Shown here: piece by piece, positions 1-5,465 of the stretch
Layout: the number at the start of each line of letters is the position of its first letter
Position numbering within the stretch: the stretch's first letter is position 1
Assembly (NCBI GenBank): GCA_017964325.1
Contig: JAGCSE010000197.1
Location: forward strand, 1 to 9,081
Reading direction: 5' to 3'
From: Victivallales bacterium
Lineage (GTDB): Bacteria > Verrucomicrobiota > Lentisphaeria > Oligosphaerales > Oligosphaeraceae
DNA: 9,081 nucleotides
Made by a program: the position numbers and the translations under genes
Notes under the pieces: generated by a model
Databases searched by the model: none
The model's input: the letters and a program-made list of their open reading frames with translations, nothing else
Told to the model about the DNA's origin: nothing

Positions 1-2
1 TT

Positions 3-74
3 CAGATGTGCTTTGATGATGTTGTTCGCAATTTTCATATCGCTTCAACCAAAGATGATTCGACCATCAATTAG
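3..74 (+). CDS. possible 3' end of an upstream gene (partial)
   Basis: The reading frame beginning at base 3 is open from the window edge to a TAG at 72-74 and ends in the residues DDSTIN. It reads like an ordinary polar protein tail, and a GC-rich hairpin begins four bases after the stop, as expected behind a gene end. The frame starting at base 1 is also open, to a TAG at 97-99, so the choice rests mainly on the hairpin position. With only about 23 codons no family can be named. Chance openness is quite possible. Confidence 0.3.
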   Translation, partial: QMCFDDVVRNFHIASTKDDSTIN

Positions 75-78
75 GTTT

Positions 79-96
79 GGAGACTCGTCTCCTGTT
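79..96 (+). terminator. candidate terminator hairpin after the upstream gene end
   Basis: GGAGA (79-83) pairs with TCTCC (88-92) around a CTCG loop, giving GGAGACTCGTCTCC, followed by TGTTT. Its place just after the stop at 72-74 fits a short intrinsic terminator. The T tract is weak, so the near-perfect 14-bp palindrome could instead be a protein-binding site. Confidence 0.4.
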
Positions 97-168
97 TAGT
101 GTATCTATAATCTTTGAGTTTTCAAGAGGTTTCTTCAGAAAATTGTTTCGAAAATCACTTTTGATTCC

Positions 169-197
169 TTGACAAGAGAATTGAACTCATGTACAAT
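169..197 (+). promoter_or_regulatory. near-consensus sigma70 promoter of the first URO-D-like gene
   Basis: A perfect -35 box TTGACA (169-174) is separated by exactly 17 bp from TACAAT (192-197), a 5/6 match to the -10 consensus. Transcription should begin near 204, leaving an untranslated leader of about 74 nt before the ATG at 278. This is the best promoter in the window and implies strong intrinsic activity unless held down by a regulator, for which the dyad at 219-243 is a candidate site. Confidence 0.75.
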
Positions 198-218
198 TTG
201 ATAATGATAAGAATTTCT

Positions 219-243
219 GTGAACACCATGATCAGATGTTCAC
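219..243 (+). promoter_or_regulatory. 25-bp dyad in the leader, candidate operator
   Basis: GTGAACA (219-225) and TGTTCAC (237-243) are perfect inverted copies separated by 11 bp, with centres of the half-sites 18 bp apart. The dyad begins about 15 bp downstream of the predicted transcription start, a classic place for a repressor operator. It could also form a 7-bp RNA stem in the leader. No regulator gene is present in the window to match it. Confidence 0.45.
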
Positions 244-277
244 TGTTCCAATACACAGTTTTGATTGAGAAGAAACG

Positions 278-1354
278 ATGGCGATACACTTTACAAAAGA
301 GCGGATGGCAGAAGTCATGGGAAACTATGACCGCTGGTGGAAAGGCGAATTGGACAGGCCGCTCATGGCATTGCTCCGCTATGGCGCGCATCCGTCGGCG
401 GGAAAAGCGCGTGCGCCAAGCCTTAGCCAGGCCTCCTGTGCGGACTTTCGATGGTCGCCAGAAGAATTGATTGACAAGATGGACGAAGAGCTCTCGACCC
501 TTGAATTCGCGGGGGACGGTTATCCGCAGGTCAATCTGAACGCCTTTGGACCAGGCGTTCTGGCGGCGTTCTGTGGCGCCACGCTGGACAATTCCTCCGG
601 CAGGGTGTGGTTTTCGCCAGACAAGGAGCGGGAAATTGGCGACATCCATGCGGTTTACGATCCGGAGAACAAATGGGTAAAACGGATCAAGGCCATCTAC
701 CAGGCAGGCATGGACCGGTGGGACGGCGTCGTGGCCATCGGCATGCCCGATCTTGGAGGCGTGATGGATGTGGCGGCGACGTTGCGCGGCACGGAAAACC
801 TCCTGATGGATCTTATTGACGAGCCGGAGGAAGTCCTGCGTCTCATCGGCGAAATCGAGACGGCATGGTATGCGGCCTACAACGATTTCTCCACAATCCT
901 GCATCCTGAAGGCGGAAGCATGGGATGGACGGACTGGTCGGTTATTCTCAGCCCAACGCCCTCCTATATTTTGCAGTGTGACTTCTGCTACATGATTGGA
1001 GATGAAATGTTTAAGGAATTTGTCCTGCCAACATTGAAACGGGACACGGAACGGCTGGACAACACGATCTACCATTTGGACGGAATCGGGGAGCTTTGTC
1101 ATCTCGACACGATTCTGACGCTGCCGAAGCTGAACGCGGTGCAGTGGGTGTTCGGCGACGGCAAGCCCGGCCCCATGCACTGGCTGGACGTTTACCGGAA
1201 GATCAAGGCCGCCAGAAAAGGCATCTTTTGGGTCGGCGGGATAAAGGAATTCTTCAAGGTGTCGGACATCGTCGGGGCGAACGGTTTCTACTGCCGCTTC
1301 GGGATACCTTTCCAGGATGAGGCGTTGATGCAAAAACTGCTCAATCTCCGCTGA
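278..1354 (+). CDS. uroporphyrinogen decarboxylase-superfamily protein (URO-D fold), copy 1
   Basis: A 358-residue protein of the URO-D/MtaA superfamily, a TIM-barrel family including heme-pathway decarboxylases and the zinc-dependent methyltransferases that act on methylated corrinoid proteins. Recognition rests on blocks shared with the next gene: PDLGG and ATLRGTE with DEPE (about 157-184), QCDF (233-236), a FVLPT segment (248-252), YHLDG (265-269) and a QW plus GKP segment (289-297). Cys234, His266, Asp268 and Cys339 are possible metal ligands. It has no signal peptide or membrane segment, so it should be cytosolic. It ends about 20 residues earlier than its neighbour's tail. The ATG at 278 is preceded only by a weak purine-rich GAGAAG. 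Its GC content is much higher than its neighbours: 40/60 in 541-600 and 41/60 in 721-780. Genuine HemE is unlikely because a tandem diverged pair without heme genes is more like the catabolic/methyltransferase branch. Substrate unknown. Confidence 0.85.
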   Translation: MAIHFTKERMAEVMGNYDRWWKGELDRPLMALLRYGAHPSAGKARAPSLSQASCADFRWSPEELIDKMDEELSTLEFAGDGYPQVNLNAFGPGVLAAFCGATLDNSSGRVWFSPDKEREIGDIHAVYDPENKWVKRIKAIYQAGMDRWDGVVAIGMPDLGGVMDVAATLRGTENLLMDLIDEPEEVLRLIGEIETAWYAAYNDFSTILHPEGGSMGWTDWSVILSPTPSYILQCDFCYMIGDEMFKEFVLPTLKRDTERLDNTIYHLDGIGELCHLDTILTLPKLNAVQWVFGDGKPGPMHWLDVYRKIKAARKGIFWVGGIKEFFKVSDIVGANGFYCRFGIPFQDEALMQKLLNLR

Positions 1355-1423
1355 TTCTGGAAGTGGCGCGTGTGTCCCGCCTGCGCCTGCCAACGGTGAA
1401 ACGCCGATGGCATCTTATGATAG

Positions 1424-1450
1424 TTTACTGTATGAAACATAATTTATAAT
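1424..1450 (+). promoter_or_regulatory. candidate promoter of the second URO-D-like gene
   Basis: A perfect TATAAT lies at 1445-1450, 17 bp before the ATG. The best -35 is TTTACT (1424-1429), with a short 15-bp spacer. If used, the leader would be only about 11 nt. The 113-bp gap after the first gene, with no obvious terminator, leaves room for both co-transcription and this separate start. Confidence 0.4.
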
Positions 1451-1467
1451 AGAAAAGAAAGCAAATT

Positions 1468-2562
1468 ATGCTATTCCAAAATCAGAATGACAAGTTGGTG
1501 GATCGTTTTGAAGACTGGTGGCGGCGTGACAACAAGGGACTTCCGTTGATGTGGGTCGTCGCCAGACGGGACGGGGCGAGGACGCCGTCTCCGCCGCCAA
1601 AAGACGATGAAGATCGGTATATCGGTCTTGATTTAAAACTTGGCCAGACAATTGCAAATCTGAAGAACAATCTTTATCTAGGCGACAGCTATGCACAGGC
1701 ATCATCCAGTATCGGGCCTGGTTCACTTGCCGTCTATCTCGGTTCGAAGCCTGTTTTTGCACCAAACACTGTCTGGTATGAGCCTTGTATTCAAGATATT
1801 AAAAACAGACAGCCTATAAAATTCGATCCAAATGGATACTGGTTCAAAAAGCATCTTGACGTTTTGAAAGAATTGAAAAAAGCGGCTGGAAATGATGATT
1901 ATATCGTCAATTTTCCCGATCTTGTGGAAAACATCGACATTCTGGCCGCCCTGCGCGGCACGGAGGAATTATTGATTGATTTGATGGATGAGCCAGAAGC
2001 GGTTTCGCAAGCGTTGGATGAAATTTACGAGACTTATTTTCCTTGCTATGACCTGCTTTATGACGCCTTGAAAACATCGGAGGGGATTTCCAGTTTCTAT
2101 TGCTTCTGTGTGCTTGGCCGTGGAAAAGTGGCAAAAGTGCAGTGTGATTTTTCGGCGATGATTTCTCCAGAGCATTATAGAAAATTTGTGTTGCCAACGA
2201 TGAAGAAACAGGTGAAACGGCTGAATCATTCTGTTTATCATTTGGACGGCCCTGACGCAGTCCGTCATCTTCCCGCCATCATGGAAATCGAAGAATTGGA
2301 TGCGTTGCAGTGGACGGCGGGCGCGGGGAAACCAGATGGTGCGGCACCTTGCTGGTATGATATTTACGATCAAGTTGCGGCCGCCGGAAAGTGCTTGTGG
2401 GTGCAAATTTATGAAGGCGGAGTTGACAACTGGATTGATCGGGCGGATCGTTTTCTGGAACGCTACGGCACGAAGGCTTGTTATCTGATTTTCCCTGGCA
2501 TGTCAGAGCGCGATGCAGAAAAACTGATGACTCATGCCCACGAGCATTGGGAGGATAAATAA
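1468..2562 (+). CDS. uroporphyrinogen decarboxylase-superfamily protein (URO-D fold), copy 2
   Basis: A 364-residue cytosolic protein, paralogous to the gene upstream and in the same superfamily. The shared blocks appear in order: FPDL (149-152), AALRGTE with DEPE (160-177), QCDF (225-228), FVLPT (240-244), YHLDG (257-261) and QW plus GKP (281-289). Cys226, His258, Asp260 and Cys338 match the equivalent residues of copy 1 and are candidate metal ligands. The region between about 35 and 120 is strongly diverged, which suggests different substrates. Before the ATG at 1468 there is only a purine-rich stretch, not a strong ribosome site. Base composition is much lower in GC than copy 1 (21/60 in 1801-1860). 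No corrinoid-binding protein, MtaB/MttB-like methyltransferase or RamA-like reactivase lies in the window, so a methyltransferase role is inference only. It ends 7 bp from the convergent acetyltransferase gene. Confidence 0.85.
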   Translation: MLFQNQNDKLVDRFEDWWRRDNKGLPLMWVVARRDGARTPSPPPKDDEDRYIGLDLKLGQTIANLKNNLYLGDSYAQASSSIGPGSLAVYLGSKPVFAPNTVWYEPCIQDIKNRQPIKFDPNGYWFKKHLDVLKELKKAAGNDDYIVNFPDLVENIDILAALRGTEELLIDLMDEPEAVSQALDEIYETYFPCYDLLYDALKTSEGISSFYCFCVLGRGKVAKVQCDFSAMISPEHYRKFVLPTMKKQVKRLNHSVYHLDGPDAVRHLPAIMEIEELDALQWTAGAGKPDGAAPCWYDIYDQVAAAGKCLWVQIYEGGVDNWIDRADRFLERYGTKACYLIFPGMSERDAEKLMTHAHEHWEDK

Positions 2563-2572
2563 CGGTCCGTTA
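2560..2572. repeat. 13-nt palindrome made of the two convergent stop codons
   Basis: TAACGGTCCGTTA has six-base arms around a single T. Its first three bases are the TAA of the + strand URO-D-like gene and its last three are the TAA of the - strand acetyltransferase. No U-rich tract follows on either strand, so it is a poor intrinsic terminator, although it occupies the only 7 bp between the two transcripts. Confidence 0.6.
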
Positions 2573-3022
2573 CTTCCCCGTAGGAACGAGACGGTTCATA
2601 CTTTTGTTGCGGTAGTTCAGATTCGTTCGGACCGTGTAGCCTTGTGTTTCCCAAAACATGTTGGCGGCATCGTTGTCCTTGAAAATTAGTCCGAAAACCT
2701 TTTGAATCCCTTCGTGTTTCAAAGCTTCCTCAGCCTGAGCGACTAGATGGCTCGCGATTCCCATACGGCGGTAGTCGGGATGCACGCACAGGTGGTGGAT
2801 GATTCCACGGCGGCCGTCATGGCCGCTTAGAATGACGCCGACAATATTGCCGTCCATAACGGCTGCAAAGCAGGTGGTTGGGTTGCGTTTCAAATATCGG
2901 TCGATTCCATCGCGGCTGTCGTCGACTGGATTCAACGCCCTGCGGCTCTGTTCCGTGCTGTTCCATAATTCGAAGATCGCGTCGTAATCGGCTATGGTGA
3001 CAAGTCTCGTTGTATATTTCAT
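2570..3022 (-). CDS. GNAT-family N-acetyltransferase
   Basis: A 150-residue single-domain GNAT enzyme that should transfer an acetyl group from acetyl-CoA to an amine of unknown identity. The acetyl-CoA-binding motif A is clear: the LCVHPDYRRMGIA strand-loop-helix (about 78-90), with the RRMGIA pyrophosphate loop. The C-terminal part shows the usual DNDAANMFWETQGY segment (about 116-129) of motif B. I chose the ATG at 3022 rather than an in-frame TTG one codon earlier, because AAGAAGGA (3037-3030 on this strand) lies 7 nt before it. It is the last gene of the five-gene - strand operon, 22 bp after the preceding GNAT gene. The two GNATs share little beyond the motif, so this is not a recent duplication. 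Substrate cannot be predicted. Confidence 0.88.
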   Translation of the reverse strand: MKYTTRLVTIADYDAIFELWNSTEQSRRALNPVDDSRDGIDRYLKRNPTTCFAAVMDGNIVGVILSGHDGRRGIIHHLCVHPDYRRMGIASHLVAQAEEALKHEGIQKVFGLIFKDNDAANMFWETQGYTVRTNLNYRNKSMNRLVPTGK

Positions 3023-3044
3023 CAATCAATCCTTCTTGTCATTT

Positions 3045-3506
3045 TCAAGGTCTTGCAAACACCATGCATTCCTTTGAATCGACAAAGCCAAGACTTTCAT
3101 AGAAAGGATGCCCTGATGGTGTCGAATCCAGGCTAATCTCTGTCGCTCCATGATTCCATGCATCTTCCATCAGCATGGAAACCATTTTCTTTGCAACTCC
3201 CTGCCTGCGATAGGATTCCGATGTATAGACATTCATCAGATGCGCTCGTTTTCCGGTCGGATGGGAAAATGTTGGCATGAGCCAAATATAACAAATTGTC
3301 GCGCAACCTATGACATATCCTTCAGCAAGAGCCAGAATCGTCGTCTGATCTCCATTTTGAAAAAATACACGGCTGTCATGGATAAAATCTTCAGAAAATT
3401 GATAATCTGCATCCAAAGCATTGACCACCCTGAGCATTTCCAATCGGCTGCTCATCATCAGATCAATATCTTTTTCAGACGCAATCCTGTATTCTATTTC
3501 ATACAT
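3045..3506 (-). CDS. GNAT-family N-acetyltransferase
   Basis: A 153-residue GNAT acetyltransferase. The N-terminal segment (IASEKDIDLMMSSRLEML) is a typical first strand and helix; motif A is MNVYTSESYRRQGVAKKMV (about 91-109) with the RRQGVA acetyl-CoA loop, and the C-terminal HPFYESLGF segment (about 133-141) is the common motif B ending. The overall pattern resembles small GNATs annotated only as acetyltransferases in Firmicutes and other gut bacteria; target unknown. The ATG at 3506 has AGGAAAA a few bases upstream, but that site sits inside a hairpin filling the gap to the preceding gene. It is the fourth gene of the - strand operon, between the PPOX-like gene and the second GNAT. Confidence 0.88.
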   Translation of the reverse strand: MYEIEYRIASEKDIDLMMSSRLEMLRVVNALDADYQFSEDFIHDSRVFFQNGDQTTILALAEGYVIGCATICYIWLMPTFSHPTGKRAHLMNVYTSESYRRQGVAKKMVSMLMEDAWNHGATEISLDSTPSGHPFYESLGFVDSKECMVFARP

Positions 3507-3512
3507 CTTTCG

Positions 3513-3542
3513 TTTTCCTGATAAAATGTGCTAATCAGAAAA
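3513..3542 (-). promoter_or_regulatory. intergenic hairpin enclosing the ribosome-binding site of a GNAT gene
   Basis: Read on the - strand, TTTTCTGAT (3542-3534) pairs with ATCAGGAAAA (3522-3513), with one bulged base and an 11-nt loop. The stem begins directly after the stop of the PPOX-like gene and its 3' arm contains AGGAAAA, the ribosome site of the next gene. It may lower translation of that gene or protect an mRNA end. The AT-rich stem lacks a following U tract, so it is not a good terminator. Confidence 0.45.
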
Positions 3543-3959
3543 TTAAAATTCATATCTTGTCCCATGTGAAAGCAAGAGACCGTCCATCAATTCTATACAT
3601 AGAATAATTGTGTTTTCATCATTGAAATCAATATGTCCATTGTTGATCCATCCCGCAAATGCGTTTTTCAGCTTTTCGGCGATCTCACGATTTTCCGTTT
3701 TCCCTAAGTAGCCTAGATTGATACCTTTTCCATGAGCTGTAAACCACTCGCCTGCAATGGCGACGACAGGATTTTTCCCGATATGTCTCATTTTATTTGA
3801 GAGAGCATACGTAATTGTATAAAATGCACCTTTTTCATAGTACGCATTGACATACCGCACATAAGGAATGCCATTCTCAGTCGTCGCCAAGGCAATGACC
3901 GCGTCTTTTCCAAAACGCTCAATCATGATTTTTTCAGCTTCCGGACTCATGTGCTTCAT
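3543..3959 (-). CDS. pyridoxamine 5'-phosphate oxidase-like flavin protein
   Basis: A 138-residue protein with the pattern of the FMN-binding split-barrel (PPOX-like) family. The segment VIALATTENGIPYVRYVNAY (about 20-39) gives the first strands, and the stretch with TYALSNKMRHIGKNPVVAIAG (about 50-70) holds the conserved K-M-x-x-I-x-x-N-P-x-V core that contacts the flavin phosphate in this family. It is much shorter than true PdxH, so vitamin B6 synthesis is unlikely. Such stand-alone proteins are usually reductases or oxidases of unknown substrate, or flavin/heme binders. It starts 3 bp after the stop of the DUF3795 gene, which indicates co-expression. The ATG at 3959 is used here; a second ATG at 3950 is an alternative, as neither has a strong ribosome site. 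Confidence 0.82.
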   Translation of the reverse strand: MKHMSPEAEKIMIERFGKDAVIALATTENGIPYVRYVNAYYEKGAFYTITYALSNKMRHIGKNPVVAIAGEWFTAHGKGINLGYLGKTENREIAEKLKNAFAGWINNGHIDFNDENTIILCIELMDGLLLSHGTRYEF

Positions 3960-3962
3960 CCA

Positions 3963-4361
3963 TTAATGTTTTCCAGTCTTGATAAACTGGATCAATTTCT
4001 CGATATCGTCGAATTCATCATAGTCGCCCATGATTCCAGTCCGATGATAGACAATACCCGCCTGTTCATTTCGTTCCAGGCAGTCCAGCAATTCCTCCAG
4101 GCCGTATCTCCGGGCGAACTCCGCGAAAGCACGTGCCTTGATCTTGTTTGCGTACAAACCTTTGCGACATTGCATCGGCTCGCATTCATAACAGCCGCCG
4201 ATGTTCTTTTCAATCACGCATTTTCTGTTTTCGCACCAATTCGCATTCTTGCACCATGGAAGCTCCAGAAAACCGTCCTGTTTGCATCCTTTGCATTGGA
4301 CATTTTCTGAGCACAGACAACAGGCCAGTCCGCAGCGCGCGATTCCAAGTTCTCGTTTCAT
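3963..4361 (-). CDS. DUF3795-type cysteine-rich protein
   Basis: A 132-residue protein with 13 cysteines, 12 of them in the first 65 residues. The pattern CGLxCxxC near residue 10, CKGC (23-26), then Cys37, 43, 48, 57, 60 and 65 matches the DUF3795 family, whose function is not known. The cysteines are spaced as for metal or Fe-S binding. A helical, cysteine-poor C-terminal part follows (about 72-132). There is no signal peptide, so it should be cytosolic, where reduced cysteines would bind metal rather than form disulfides. AAGGA (4373-4369) lies 7 nt before the ATG at 4361, a good ribosome site. It is second in its operon, 33 bp after the P-loop gene and 3 bp before the PPOX-like gene; a redox or metal link to that flavin protein is inference. 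Confidence 0.82.
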   Translation of the reverse strand: MKRELGIARCGLACCLCSENVQCKGCKQDGFLELPWCKNANWCENRKCVIEKNIGGCYECEPMQCRKGLYANKIKARAFAEFARRYGLEELLDCLERNEQAGIVYHRTGIMGDYDEFDDIEKLIQFIKTGKH

Positions 4362-4394
4362 GGGTTGTTCCTTGTATATGATTATGTTTCTATT

Positions 4395-5186
4395 TTATAA
4401 CGTTTGCAACGTCGCCAAATTGGTATCCGTATATGCTTTTGACAGAACAACCGTATAATTGTTCGTAAAGACTTCTTCACAAATTCTCAATTCCAGATTC
4501 TGCCTATGTCTAAAATGATTGACCAAGAATGCTTCTCCCATCAGTCCATTCTGTTTTGCATAGGGGGAATTATTGAAGAATCCCATCATCAGGGGGAACC
4601 ACAATTCATTTCCTTTGTCATCGGAGCGTTCTTTGCGAATGACTTCCAGATTGCCGCGGATATCGTCGGTTTTTATGTAGATAATATGGAATTTATTGCC
4701 ATTAAGCATGTTGCAGATGTCTTGATAGAACTCCATGATCTCATTGTCCGACGCGCATCTGAACAGAATCATGTCTTCGACGATGTTCTGGAACAGGGAG
4801 CATTCAAAGATCATGTTGTCTTGATTCCATGCCCTATATCGTGAAAGGACGATGGATTTGAAATCATCATATGAAACACGATTGTTATATATCTCATATT
4901 GTTCCAGATCCTTGTAGAATCCACGATTGGCCGTCTTGATTTTTGTATAGCAAATGATTTTCTTATCGCCTTCTGAAACTGTTTTTTCCTCTATTGACTG
5001 TCGCAAATCTGGATACTTTTCCAGAATCCCATGATATGCCGTTTCATCCATATAGGCGCACCACGACAGTTCAACAGGAGAGTACTCGCCTTCCCTGACT
5101 GCTATATAATTTGAGTGCAGTTCTGAAAGTTTCCGGACCAATGTGCTTTTGCCGCTTCCCTGCAAGCCTTCTATGAAATAATTCAT
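4395..5186 (-). CDS. P-loop NTPase, nucleoside/nucleotide-kinase-like, function unknown
   Basis: A 263-residue cytosolic protein beginning almost directly with a Walker A motif, GLQGSGKST (7-15), as in small-molecule kinases. The segment MIFECSLFQN (about 125-134) is placed like the DRS/ECS substrate-side motif of deoxynucleoside and nucleotide kinases, and HIIYIKTDDI (about 167-176) resembles the later core strand. Arg-rich RKERSDD (184-190) could be the lid. I recall similar proteins annotated as hypothetical or ATP-binding in Firmicutes, but no substrate is known to me. The ATG at 5186 is preceded by GGAGAT at an 11-nt distance. It is the first gene of the five-gene operon and lies downstream of a plausible promoter at 5267-5240. 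A phosphotransfer role is likely; phosphate acceptor unknown. Confidence 0.75.
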   Translation of the reverse strand: MNYFIEGLQGSGKSTLVRKLSELHSNYIAVREGEYSPVELSWCAYMDETAYHGILEKYPDLRQSIEEKTVSEGDKKIICYTKIKTANRGFYKDLEQYEIYNNRVSYDDFKSIVLSRYRAWNQDNMIFECSLFQNIVEDMILFRCASDNEIMEFYQDICNMLNGNKFHIIYIKTDDIRGNLEVIRKERSDDKGNELWFPLMMGFFNNSPYAKQNGLMGEAFLVNHFRHRQNLELRICEEVFTNNYTVVLSKAYTDTNLATLQTL

Positions 5187-5239
5187 GCTTTTTCTCTATC
5201 TCCAAAAATATCATGATAAACATCAGGTGTATCTGAAAA

Positions 5240-5267
5240 AATATACAAGAATATAATTAAAAATCAA
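5240..5267 (-). promoter_or_regulatory. candidate promoter of the five-gene - strand operon
   Basis: On the - strand TTGATT (5267-5262) and TATATT (5245-5240) are separated by 16 bp; the -10 is a 5/6 and the -35 a 4/6 match. Transcription would start near 5233, giving a leader of about 47 nt. The leader contains the perfect 10-bp palindrome TATCATGATA at 5209-5218, a possible regulator site. Confidence 0.5.
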
Positions 5268-5316
5268 CAGCTTTCATGATCAAGGCAAAGCAGGACCTGA
5301 AATTCAAAGGTGTCAA

Positions 5317-5351
5317 ATTGAATTGGTGGGATTCTTGCCTCACCATTCAAT
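5317..5351. repeat. inverted repeat in the divergent intergenic region
   Basis: ATTGAATTGGTG (5317-5328) pairs with CACCATTCAAT (5341-5351), 11 base pairs with one bulged T and a 12-nt loop. No gene ends nearby on either strand, so it is not a terminator for a known gene. It may be an operator, a leader structure, or the stem of a small RNA. Confidence 0.6.
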
Positions 5352-5365
5352 CTCCTTCGGAAAAA

Positions 5366-5417
5366 TGTGAAAATTCACAATTTCTCGAATGAGATTTGCA
5401 AAATAATTTGCAAAAAT
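5366..5417 (+). promoter_or_regulatory. CRP/FNR-like dyad and tandem TTTGCAAAA sites
   Basis: TGTGAAAATTCACA (5366-5379) is a 14-bp palindrome of the TGTGA/TCACA type, but with 4 rather than the 6 spacer bases of the usual CRP site. It is followed by two direct copies of TTTGCAAAA (from 5395 and 5407) spaced 12 bp, about one helical turn, each containing TTTGCAAA. The second copy overlaps the possible -35 box of the ATPase gene. Together they look like a regulated promoter, though no regulator is encoded here. Confidence 0.45.
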
Positions 5418-5436
5418 AGGGGGGAGAATTTAAATT
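5408..5436 (+). promoter_or_regulatory. weak candidate promoter of the AAA_14/DUF4143 gene
   Basis: TTGCAA (5408-5413) and TAAATT (5431-5436) are 17 bp apart, each a 4/6 match. The start would be near 5443, just before the strong ribosome site AAAGGAG at 5449-5455. TATATT at 5441-5446 is an alternative -10 but would leave almost no leader. Confidence 0.3.
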
Positions 5437-5465
5437 ATTGTATATTCCAAAGGAGCGATACAATC

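Noticed and set aside
278..1354. Calling the first gene hemE
   Set aside because: Sequence blocks match the broader URO-D superfamily and its paralog next door, the expected HemE signature at the N-terminus is not visible, and no heme genes are nearby.
155..1393. 412-codon open frame on the - strand opposite the first URO-D-like gene
   Set aside because: It is antisense to a gene with clear family motifs in a GC-rich stretch where antisense stops are rare; its translation shows no recognisable domain and runs through the promoter.
1969..2406. 145-codon - strand frame inside the second URO-D-like gene
   Set aside because: It mirrors the codon pattern of the real gene; no ribosome site and no family motif.
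2570..5186. Integron cassette array explanation for the small enzyme genes
   Set aside because: Gaps of 3 to 36 bp leave no room for attC sites and no integrase is present.
5270..5291. GCTTT/AAAGC inverted repeat in the divergent region
   Set aside because: Only five base pairs across a 12-nt loop; expected by chance.
5367..5465. 33-codon N-terminal extension of the AAA_14/DUF4143 protein
   Set aside because: AAAGGAG at 5449-5455 is correctly spaced for ATG 5466, and the extension lies across the dyads and the likely promoter.
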